Of a DNA stretch of 64,000 nucleotides, positions 26,551-33,785 are shown in pieces (the stretch's first letter is position 1; each line of letters starts with the position of its first letter). The stretch comes from a virus: positions 42,776 to 106,775 of the IMG/VR virus record IMGVR_UViG_3300049491_000418; one strand, 5' to 3'. The notes below the pieces were generated by a model. It was not told where the DNA came from and did no database searches. It saw only the letters and a list, made by a program, of their open reading frames with translations. Both the position numbers and the translations under genes were made by a program.

Positions 26551-26717
26551 TCAGGATCTTGAGCATATTCCTCAGGAATCTCTCTAGTGACCGCAAATAG
26601 CAAGTTTTTTTCTGATTTAGCCAATCTAGTTGTTGGCCCTAAAATCACTTCTGAGTCTACGTACACTTTGTCAGTGTATTTATGCAGTAATACTGCATAC
26701 TGAAATAAATACTTCAT
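26520..26717 (-). CDS. Hypothetical protein, 65 aa, ending at a possible slippery site
   Basis: Not recognised. The body (KVYVDSEVILGPTTRLAKSEK, then LLFAVTREIPEEYAQDPDNIQI) looks like a small, complete alpha/beta domain. The stop codon follows A AAT TTT directly, and a -1 shift there would enter the fibre-like frame and add about 51 residues. Confidence 0.65.
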   Translation of the reverse strand: MKYLFQYAVLLHKYTDKVYVDSEVILGPTTRLAKSEKNLLFAVTREIPEEYAQDPDNIQIIVRNF

Positions 26718-26719
26718 AG

Positions 26720-26818
26720 TTATTGGTTTTTATTTAATTCTTCTTCTAATAATTTGTTACATTTTTCTAGACAGATATTATAAAGCATTACATATGCTGC
26801 TATGTCTTTATTATCCAT
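26720..26818 (-). CDS. Small protein, 32 aa, coupled to phoH
   Basis: MDNKDIAAYVMLYNICLEKC starts inside the end of the PhoH gene with an 8-nt overlap (ATGGATAA). A longer frame exists upstream but would run through the PhoH gene for 180 nt. The product is one or two helices ending in Glu/Asn/Lys. Function unknown. Confidence 0.5.
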   Translation of the reverse strand: MDNKDIAAYVMLYNICLEKCNKLLEEELNKNQ

Positions 26819-27461
26819 TATACTCATATTCAAGTATTTTTCCAACAAGATCACTTCTGTGGTTTTCTTTGAGTTTAATCCATCCAATTCCTTCAATTTT
26901 CTTGGACAATTCAATAGCATAACTAAGTCCGTTATATTCATCTCTGATGTCTCTTTGCTCATTGTCTCCATTAATAATGATTTTACCTGTTTTACCAAGT
27001 CTTGTTAGAATAGCAAGCATCTCAGCTTTGGTAAGGTTCTGTGCTTCTTCAACTACAAGAACATCCTCAACTGTTTTACCTCTAATAAATTGTACTGGAA
27101 GTGCTTTAACCTTACCATCTTTAATCATTTCAATAATTTTGATGTTGTCATAACAGGACATAAGATTTTCCTGAAATGCTTCAAGATAAGGATTGAATTT
27201 ATCCTTTAAATCTCCAGGTAAGAATCCTAGAGAGTTTCCTACTTCAATGGCAGCTCTTGTGACTAAAATAGTGTCACATTGCTTTGTCATTAAAAAATCT
27301 AGTGCTGTTTGAGCACATACAAGAGATTTACCACTACCAGCTCTCCCTGTAACAATAACAATTTGGTTATCAATTATTAGCTGTTTGGCTAATTTTTGTT
27401 CCTCATTGAGGGTGACATTATAGTGGATGTCTCCCTTTCTGGTTCTGTTTGGGTCTTTCAT
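26811..27461 (-). CDS. phoH: PhoH-like ATPase, 216 aa
   Basis: VTGRAGSGKS (residues 37-46) is the Walker A and VLVVEEAQNL (about 133-142) the Walker B of the PhoH family; NHRSDLVG near the C-terminus fits the arginine-bearing end of these SF1-like ATPases. PhoH proteins are widespread in phages and probably act on RNA, though their role in infection is unsettled. It overlaps the HNH gene upstream by 4 nt. Confidence 0.88.
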   Translation of the reverse strand: MKDPNRTRKGDIHYNVTLNEEQKLAKQLIIDNQIVIVTGRAGSGKSLVCAQTALDFLMTKQCDTILVTRAAIEVGNSLGFLPGDLKDKFNPYLEAFQENLMSCYDNIKIIEMIKDGKVKALPVQFIRGKTVEDVLVVEEAQNLTKAEMLAILTRLGKTGKIIINGDNEQRDIRDEYNGLSYAIELSKKIEGIGWIKLKENHRSDLVGKILEYEYNG

Positions 27462-27880
27462 GACACATTGAATTTAGTTGTAACAAAGTTAATCTTTTCT
27501 TTATATTTATCACTAAGAATGCCTCTAGTTTTACAATCATGGCATTCTAAACATACTAGCCAAATGTTCTCTTCCTCAAACTCTAAGCTCTTATGCTTCT
27601 GTTTCTCCAGGATATGATCAAACATATAACTTTTAGGTTCATTACCTAAGAACTTACCACAATGTTGACACACATGTGATCTTTTATTCCAAATAGACAT
27701 AAAAAAGTCATTTCTAGCCTTTTGTTTTTCTGGTCCAACTACTTCACTTTTTCCTAAGCATGATAGAAAATCTTTAGCTATTTGTGGATTTACTTTAAGT
27801 TTGGTTTTGGGGTAGTGGTAACCACATACCCCTTTTCCAAAAACAGGTCTATTACACCCATCTACATTACATGTTCTCAT
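27458..27880 (-). CDS. HNH-type zinc endonuclease, 140 aa
   Basis: The N-terminus has a zinc ribbon-like CNVDGCNRPVFGKGVCGYH. The central CQHCGKF, followed by MFDHILEKQKH and WLVCLECHDCKTRG, gives a Cys-bracketed HNH nuclease core similar to NinG/HNH proteins. It lies with 4-nt overlaps between dut and phoH, so it moves with the operon. It could be a homing nuclease or a resolvase-type recombination nuclease; the context next to recA allows either. Confidence 0.75.
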   Translation of the reverse strand: MRTCNVDGCNRPVFGKGVCGYHYPKTKLKVNPQIAKDFLSCLGKSEVVGPEKQKARNDFFMSIWNKRSHVCQHCGKFLGNEPKSYMFDHILEKQKHKSLEFEEENIWLVCLECHDCKTRGILSDKYKEKINFVTTKFNVS

Positions 27881-28392
27881 ACACCACTACTTCCGTAACC
27901 ACCAGCACCTCTCTCAGTAGTAGAAAGTTCATCAACCTCTTCCCACTCAATAGTAGGTCTAGGAACTATAATGATTTGACCAATTCTATCTCCAACGTTG
28001 TAAACAGATACCTGATCTGTATCTTCAATGGTTTCTTTACCAAAGCAGACAAAATCAAAATAATCTGTTTCTACACCTTCTGCTAGAGTTTCAAAATCTG
28101 CAGCAAAGTAACCAGATGGTTTAAATTTTAGAAATATCTCTCCTCTATATCCAGGATCAATTACTCCTATAGAATTAGACAAGATTAAATCTTTTTTAGC
28201 ATTGCTGCTTCTAGGGAAGATAAGACCCATATAGTCTTTAGGAATTTCCATAGCTAACCCTGTTCCATACACTACATTACCATCTGCATCAAACTTCTTA
28301 GAAATTGCTACTATATCCATTCCAGAATCATCAGCTTTCATGTACTTAGGAATACATGCTTCAGGAACTAATTTTTTGATTTTTACTCTCAT
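27877..28392 (-). CDS. dut: dUTP diphosphatase, 171 aa
   Basis: All five trimeric dUTPase motifs are readable in order: DSGMDIVA (22-29), PRSSNAKK (60-67), GVIDPGYRGEI (76-86), VGDRIGQIII (133-142) and RGAGGYGSSG (161-170). It converts dUTP to dUMP and keeps uracil out of phage DNA, which fits with the uracil-DNA glycosylase gene further along the block. The ATG overlaps the recA stop by 4 nt. Confidence 0.95.
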   Translation of the reverse strand: MRVKIKKLVPEACIPKYMKADDSGMDIVAISKKFDADGNVVYGTGLAMEIPKDYMGLIFPRSSNAKKDLILSNSIGVIDPGYRGEIFLKFKPSGYFAADFETLAEGVETDYFDFVCFGKETIEDTDQVSVYNVGDRIGQIIIVPRPTIEWEEVDELSTTERGAGGYGSSGV

Positions 28393-29360
28393 TTTCTTTT
28401 GGCTTTTAATTGGGTTAATACTTCTTTTTCTACTGCAAGTAGCTCTTCAATATTTTCTTCAAGATAATCTTTCATCTTGTCTGCACCTTGACATTTAAAC
28501 TCTTTATATGAATACCAGGAAGCTGCTTTCTTTACAATATCAAATTCAATAGCATACTCTAGTATTTCACCAAGTTTATCAATACCATGTCCCCAATCAA
28601 TAGCAAATTTAGCTTGTCCAAATGGAGAAGATAGTTTATTCTTAATTACATCTACAGTAGTTTTATTGAGTTCATTTTCCTTATCATTCATCTTCCAGAT
28701 TTTCCATCTCACATCTGCATAAAACTTAATAGCCTTTCCTCCAGTAGTAATAGTTGATTCTCCCATAGAACCTATTGCATCTCTTAACTGTGATATTACA
28801 AATAATGTACAGTTATGGATATCCAACAGTCCTTTGATTTTCATACAGAACTTACTATTGTTCCTTGCTTGTAAAGCAATAGTGGAATCTCCCATCTCTC
28901 CTTGTAAAACAGCCTTAGGCATTGCAGCTGATTGACTATCTATAACTATACAGGATACAATATCCTTTTCTACAAGAGCTATAGCCATATCAAATCCTTC
29001 TTCCTGAGTCTCTGGTTGATAAATAAGAAGATTAGTTACATCTACACCAAGAGCTAAAGCATACTTCTTATCAAAGCTATGTTCATAATCAAATAGAGCT
29101 ACTCTCTTTTCAGGAAATGCTTTTTGATACTCAGCTATTTGATGCAATGTAAGTGTAGATTTTCCACAGGATTCTGGTCCAAAAAGCTCTATAAATTTAC
29201 CTACAGCTGTTCCTCCTGTACCCATGGCTTGGTTTAATTGCAGACTTCCTGTAGATACTATGGTTAGCTCTTCAGGGGTTAATCTTCCTAAACCATACTT
29301 TTTTTCAAGTGTGGCTATCATTACATCCATATCTGTTTTCTCTACTTTTTTTGCTCCCAT
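28389..29360 (-). CDS. recA: RecA-like recombinase, 323 aa
   Basis: GPESCGKST (61-69) is the Walker A; CIVIDSQSA the Walker B; FVISQLRDAIGSMGESTITTGG the L2 region with the sensor Gln. The length is close to bacterial RecA, and the core is RecA rather than T4 UvsX in style. The protein should form filaments on single-stranded DNA and drive strand exchange during phage recombination and replication restart. It sits with dut and the HNH gene in a chain of 4-nt overlaps. Confidence 0.93.
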   Translation of the reverse strand: MGAKKVEKTDMDVMIATLEKKYGLGRLTPEELTIVSTGSLQLNQAMGTGGTAVGKFIELFGPESCGKSTLTLHQIAEYQKAFPEKRVALFDYEHSFDKKYALALGVDVTNLLIYQPETQEEGFDMAIALVEKDIVSCIVIDSQSAAMPKAVLQGEMGDSTIALQARNNSKFCMKIKGLLDIHNCTLFVISQLRDAIGSMGESTITTGGKAIKFYADVRWKIWKMNDKENELNKTTVDVIKNKLSSPFGQAKFAIDWGHGIDKLGEILEYAIEFDIVKKAASWYSYKEFKCQGADKMKDYLEENIEELLAVEKEVLTQLKAKRK

Positions 29361-29596
29361 AATCTTTCTTTAATTTGTTTTTCTATTATCATTTCATCTT
29401 CAAAAACATATCTATATTTAGGATCTTTATATTGTTCCTCTACAAAAAAGTTCATTTTCTTTAATATTCTAAAGAAATTAGTGTCTTTGGTTTCAACAGC
29501 TAAAATAAAATGGCTTTCTGAATAACCACATACTACTCCCTGATACTTGTCATGTATAACAACAGTACCTTTTAGATTCTCATATATTTCTTCCAT
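29342..29596 (-). CDS. Hypothetical protein, 84 aa
   Basis: Not recognised. An N-terminal small beta-barrel-like stretch (GTVVIHDKYQGVVCGYSESHFIL) is followed by a charged helix. It overlaps the start of recA by 19 nt and ends with TAG. Possibly a recombination accessory by position only. Confidence 0.65.
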   Translation of the reverse strand: MEEIYENLKGTVVIHDKYQGVVCGYSESHFILAVETKDTNFFRILKKMNFFVEEQYKDPKYRYVFEDEMIIEKQIKERLWEQKK

Positions 29597-29598
29597 AA

Positions 29599-30150
29599 TT
29601 AAACAAATGTTTCTAATTTTACAGTATTTAATACTTCTCTTTCTTTTTCATAAGCTTGCCAGACTTCCTGATCAGCACTCAGTCTTATTCCCATTTTATC
29701 TTCCCAAAAATCTACTAAATCTTTAGTTTTATTAAAGATTCTAAATTGTAGAGATACTTCTTCAGAAACAACACCTGCTCTGAAAATTTTAATAGTTTTA
29801 TTGTAAATGGATTGAAAAGCTTTAGAAGTTTTAGAATACTTACCTTTTCTGATCAAATTAAAATCATTGATATATTTTGTGTCTAATTTATAAACAACAA
29901 CAACAAATCCCTTACCATAATCATAATCTTCAATAATATTGGTTGTTCTTTCATATTCCTCATCCAGAAAAGCTCTAAACGTTCTGAAATCTGTTGGTTT
30001 AAATAGTAAATAAACACAATTAGGATACTGAACATCATGTCCCTCATCATATTCATAACTATTGATAAAACCATTCTCTGTTAACCTTTCCCTAGGAATC
30101 TTTAAGGTTGGTAGCATGAAAATTGTAGAAATTGTTTTTTTAAGTTCCAT
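29599..30150 (-). CDS. Hypothetical protein, 183 aa
   Basis: No family recognised. The sequence is alpha/beta with Tyr/Asp/Glu-rich segments (CVYLLFKPTDFRTF, GFVVVVYKLDTKYI). It overlaps the PD-(D/E)XK gene upstream by 11 nt, which suggests a shared recombination/replication transcript. Confidence 0.7.
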   Translation of the reverse strand: MELKKTISTIFMLPTLKIPRERLTENGFINSYEYDEGHDVQYPNCVYLLFKPTDFRTFRAFLDEEYERTTNIIEDYDYGKGFVVVVYKLDTKYINDFNLIRKGKYSKTSKAFQSIYNKTIKIFRAGVVSEEVSLQFRIFNKTKDLVDFWEDKMGIRLSADQEVWQAYEKEREVLNTVKLETFV

Positions 30151-31207
30151 TTTGTTTAATGTTTACAAGTCCTTTATTTTCATAGTTAGTTCTGCTGATA
30201 TTCCAAATATCATTCTCCTGTGCCCAAGTTAGATCTTCAATAAGATTTTTTACACCTGGGTATGTTTTATCATTCCAAGTAAATCCAAAGTAAGCATCTG
30301 CTATATCCTGAGTATCCATTGTATATATTAGTGGACTATAATAATTTATACTATCACAGACAATAAATTGAGGAAATACAGCATTATATCCAAATAAAAT
30401 ACTATCCTCTTGTTGTGTAAGATAGTTTACTGCTCTAAAATATAATAGACCTTGAATATAAGCTCTTCTATACAAATAATAATCATTATAGAAATTCTCA
30501 ACAGACCATACACACTTTAAATCATAGATATAAGCTTTGTTTTCTACTTTGTCAAGTATAACCTTATCAAGCATGGATTTGAATTCATGTCCATCAACAA
30601 AATAACCATCAATCTGGAATTGATTCAGTACAGTATATCTTTCATCAGAAACTCTATTAATAATATCTCTGGTAAATTCATTATTCTGTAACTCCTCAAC
30701 AATTTTCTCAGCATTGGTAACATCCTGGGCTGTTATTACTATGAGTTTCTTACGTCTAACTTCTCTGATTTCTCTATAGTAAATCTCAGCACTGCTTCCT
30801 AGGAATTTAGATAGAACATTTTCTTTGGAGATTTTAAATCCTGAAGCCTTATAAGCTTCTTCAACCATTTCCTCCATTGGTCTTGCTACAACACCAAATC
30901 CATCAGCAGCAGCATCAGTAATCTTATACAATGCTTCTACAAATTCTAACATGAGTCCTGTGGGTATTGATACCGTGGAAGACATGTAGAACCTGTTGTC
31001 AAACTCCTCTGGCTCAAGAAGTAATGTCTCTACCAGTTTACCCATATTAGTGGCAAGATTATCTTTCTCTTCCACTGTTTCTCTAAGATAATGCTTTTTG
31101 TAATACTTTCTTCTGTCCATTGAAAAGTCTTTCAAACTGGAAGAAGAGTCTTTTTCAATAGCTCTATACTTAGCTTCTTCTTTGGTTTTGTTTACACCTT
31201 TAATCAT
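30140..31207 (-). CDS. PD-(D/E)XK exonuclease, RecE/Cas4-like, 355 aa
   Basis: Start chosen at MIKGVNKTKEEAKYRA (31207): it makes an 8-nt overlap (ATGATTAA) with the gene before, a junction type repeated in this block. GKLVETLLLEPEEFDNRF fits the N-terminal helix of exonuclease VIII-type enzymes. GHEFKSMLDKVILD then YIYDLKC gives the Asp ... Asp-x-Lys catalytic signature, and YRRAYIQGLLYFRAV the following helix with the conserved Tyr-Gln. It likely resects double-stranded ends for recombination with the phage RecA. Confidence 0.82.
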   Translation of the reverse strand: MIKGVNKTKEEAKYRAIEKDSSSSLKDFSMDRRKYYKKHYLRETVEEKDNLATNMGKLVETLLLEPEEFDNRFYMSSTVSIPTGLMLEFVEALYKITDAAADGFGVVARPMEEMVEEAYKASGFKISKENVLSKFLGSSAEIYYREIREVRRKKLIVITAQDVTNAEKIVEELQNNEFTRDIINRVSDERYTVLNQFQIDGYFVDGHEFKSMLDKVILDKVENKAYIYDLKCVWSVENFYNDYYLYRRAYIQGLLYFRAVNYLTQQEDSILFGYNAVFPQFIVCDSINYYSPLIYTMDTQDIADAYFGFTWNDKTYPGVKNLIEDLTWAQENDIWNISRTNYENKGLVNIKQNGT

Positions 31208-31457
31208 CTTCAGTTTTGTTAGGTACCCATTTATAATTATGTAATCTATAATCATCTCCTCCTTTTTTATCTTTAAACCAAGGAGAAGTAAAAACTACAT
31301 TATTTGCTAGACTATTAGGGCTAATGGTCATAAAATCATCTCCATATTGGACAATAAGGTCCTCCCCTTTTTGAATACATTCATTAACTATAGCTTCACT
31401 TATAGAAGCAAATAGTTTACCATTTATATTAGTTATTTTTTGGATTAGAAATTTCAT
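31200..31457 (-). CDS. Hypothetical protein, 85 aa
   Basis: Not recognised. Beta-rich N-terminus, basic tryptophan-containing C-terminus ending in Asp. Coupled to the nuclease gene by an 8-nt overlap. Confidence 0.65.
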   Translation of the reverse strand: MKFLIQKITNINGKLFASISEAIVNECIQKGEDLIVQYGDDFMTISPNSLANNVVFTSPWFKDKKGGDDYRLHNYKWVPNKTEDD

Positions 31458-31468
31458 CTTTTTTAGTT

Positions 31469-31951
31469 TTAAATATTAAGTAATTTACAAATAGTTCTAA
31501 AAGTATTAATGTCTTTACATTCTCCTCTAAATGTAGGAGCACTATAATAATCTTCAACTAAAGAGGGATCTTTGATTAAAAGTGCTATCTGATTAGTATT
31601 AAAATACCAACCTAACATATAATTTTTATCTTCTCTAAAAAAAACATAATTCATTTTTTCTAAAGAAATTTTATTATCATACTCTGTTATAAAAGAAGTC
31701 CAACCTTCTCCTTCTATTTGTTCCTTAGTAAGATAAGGAACTCTAATAGGTTGATAACCATCATCCATTCCTATTAGAATGTCTTCAATTTCAGAAGTAT
31801 ATGCACCATCTTCTTCTTGAAGTTTTATCTTAATAGGAATCCAGTTATCTTTACCTAGATTGAAGGTTTCAAATCCATAATTATCACAATACTCACATTC
31901 ATAACCAATATGAATATCCTCTTTATCTGGTATAAAATATTTACTTTCCAT
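31469..31951 (-). CDS. Hypothetical protein, 160 aa
   Basis: Not recognised. YECEYCDNYGFE near residues 14-25 is a single Cys pair, perhaps half of a metal site. The rest is acidic alpha/beta. It overlaps the HNH gene upstream by 11 nt. Confidence 0.65.
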   Translation of the reverse strand: MESKYFIPDKEDIHIGYECEYCDNYGFETFNLGKDNWIPIKIKLQEEDGAYTSEIEDILIGMDDGYQPIRVPYLTKEQIEGEGWTSFITEYDNKISLEKMNYVFFREDKNYMLGWYFNTNQIALLIKDPSLVEDYYSAPTFRGECKDINTFRTICKLLNI

Positions 31952-32345
31952 CTCTAGTGTTCTTGTTATCTATTAAACTCTTATCCTTATGACAGTCTTT
32001 ACAAATACACTGAAGATTATCTACTTCACAAAATAGAGATTCTACAAAGTTAGGAAGATCCTGTGCATTATTTAAAGACCCAACAGGTTTTATGTGATCA
32101 ACATCAATCTCAGTTCCTTTAAACCATTTTTTACAGACATTACATTGGTATTCCCATTTCTGTCTAGTATTAGGACCTTTATAGGCACGTTTAGCTTTAT
32201 CCCTACATAAGCTTATAGGTTTCCATACTATACTCCGTCTTCTCAGTGAATTTCTAATAAACATCCAAAAGGATGATTCTGAGAATGTACCAGCATTTCT
32301 ACTTTTAACTACTTTGCTTGCTCTCTTATATGCTCTCTTTTTCAT
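31941..32345 (-). CDS. HNH endonuclease, 134 aa
   Basis: Strongly basic N-terminal 60 residues (KKRAYKRASK, RNSLRRRSI) precede an HNH core: CNVCKKWF, EIDVDHIKPVG, then NLQCICKDCHKDKS, giving two Cys pairs around the His-Asn/Asp-His catalytic site. This is the common free-standing phage HNH nuclease. It lies just after the rIIB terminator, a typical homing-gene site. Confidence 0.82.
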   Translation of the reverse strand: MKKRAYKRASKVVKSRNAGTFSESSFWMFIRNSLRRRSIVWKPISLCRDKAKRAYKGPNTRQKWEYQCNVCKKWFKGTEIDVDHIKPVGSLNNAQDLPNFVESLFCEVDNLQCICKDCHKDKSLIDNKNTRDGK

Positions 32346-32361
32346 AATTAAAAGGATTAAA

Positions 32362-32387
32362 AGGACATTAGATTGCTCTAATGTCCT
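32362..32387 (-). terminator. Intrinsic terminator after rIIB-like gene
   Basis: AGGACATTAGA and TCTAATGTCCT form an 11-bp stem with a 4-nt loop, followed leftwards by TTTTAATCCTTTTAATT. It ends the rIIA-rIIB transcript before the HNH gene. Confidence 0.85.
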
Positions 32388-32397
32388 TTGTTAGAAA

Positions 32398-33783
32398 TTA
32401 GTCAATTATATTAACTCTTTTAGTTATTTTATTTTTCATTTCTCCTAGAGAAAGCACAATACTGTTTATCTCAGTAGTAGATATGCTTGGAAGATTGAAC
32501 TGATATTTAGAAGCTTCAGCTGTAAATCCTTCTTTTACTTTTTCAACCAACCCTTCAAGTTCACGGAGAGCATATTCCTCATCCAATTGAAGGAAATCAA
32601 AATCATTAGAATTCATTATTGTATTAGCTTCTGCAACATTGGTTGTCATAAATGGCAAATATTCCCAACATCTACCTTTTTCCCTACCAATACCTACAAC
32701 TTTCATAGGATTATGGAGAGTGAATACAGTTGTATCACCACACAATACATATGGTGCTGTGTGACCAGCAAAGTGTAATCCAGCTCTAGCACAATCTTGA
32801 GTACTCCAATCAGCTTTTTCTTTAGGCATACTTACCACTTGACCAATTCTAATATCAAAAGTTTTAGTCCAGTTGTCAGTAAATCTGTTTTGAGTCATAT
32901 TTGGTAAATCCAAGTATAACTGAGTAAGGTTTCCAAGATTTTTACCTACAAAATCTTTATCTTTATAAAATTGTTTAATTTGAAAACAGTCATCACTTTC
33001 TATAACACAGTATTCAGCTGGGTTTTTCTTCCAAACAGCTTTAACTTTATTATAAGCATTGCTGATAAACTCAACCAAATCACTGTCTCCATTGTTATTG
33101 ACTACTACTACATTTCTAAGAGCAACAAAGAAGCCTTGTTTAGTAATCTTCATACCATTTTGGTGTAAGAAGTTATACAAACTATCAGCAACCTCAGCTC
33201 TAGGATTCAAACAACACCACATGAAGAAGTTTTTCAACCCTACATATTCATCATCTTCATTCAATGATTCTTGAAGATGTTCATTAGATTGACCTACATC
33301 ATGCATACCAACAATAGCAGCAAATTTATCCAATAGCAATGGTGGAATAGTTCTACTAGTTCCTCTTAAATACACACATTTGTTATCTACAGTAAAGTCT
33401 TTAAGTTTCTTTAGACTAGAAAATCCTGTAGCAATTTGTGTTAATTTAGCAGCTTCTTTTTTGGTTTCTGCTATTTCTGCAGCAACCTCCCTATCTTCAA
33501 TAATAGCCAAAATATCTTCTATAGAAGAAGCTTTTTGTACTCTAAGATAATCTTGTTCTGTAGCATTAGGTTTGGTGACAATATCACCATCCCTAAGAAC
33601 CACAGTTAAAGTTTCATTAACAAGCTTGATAGTTATATATGGTTTTGCTTCTACAGGAGTAATTTTTCCTGTAATTACATGTTCCACAACATTATTAAGT
33701 CTGTCTTCTAAAACTTTGTCAATAGCTTTTTCTGCTCTCTCTTTGAACCATTTCATAGAGAGAAATTTTTCTTTTTTTCCCAT
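32398..33783 (-). CDS. rIIB: rIIB-like protein, 461 aa
   Basis: The middle part (FMWCCLNPRAEVADSLYNFL, QNGMKITKQGFFVALRNV) matches the region of phage rIIB proteins that ends in a conserved strand, and FAGHTAPYVLCGDT fits the catalytic-looking core shared by such proteins. A coiled, charged N-terminus precedes it. It follows an rIIA-like gene by 2 nt, the same order as in T4, where the pair helps exclude other phages and affects lysis timing. The role here is inferred from pairing. Confidence 0.72.
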   Translation of the reverse strand: MGKKEKFLSMKWFKERAEKAIDKVLEDRLNNVVEHVITGKITPVEAKPYITIKLVNETLTVVLRDGDIVTKPNATEQDYLRVQKASSIEDILAIIEDREVAAEIAETKKEAAKLTQIATGFSSLKKLKDFTVDNKCVYLRGTSRTIPPLLLDKFAAIVGMHDVGQSNEHLQESLNEDDEYVGLKNFFMWCCLNPRAEVADSLYNFLHQNGMKITKQGFFVALRNVVVVNNNGDSDLVEFISNAYNKVKAVWKKNPAEYCVIESDDCFQIKQFYKDKDFVGKNLGNLTQLYLDLPNMTQNRFTDNWTKTFDIRIGQVVSMPKEKADWSTQDCARAGLHFAGHTAPYVLCGDTTVFTLHNPMKVVGIGREKGRCWEYLPFMTTNVAEANTIMNSNDFDFLQLDEEYALRELEGLVEKVKEGFTAEASKYQFNLPSISTTEINSIVLSLGEMKNKITKRVNIID

Positions 33784-33785
33784 TT

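Noticed and set aside
26821-26998. N-terminal extension of the 32-aa gene to 92 aa
   Set aside because: It would overlap PhoH by 180 nt; the Met at 26818 gives the 8-nt overlap seen at other junctions.
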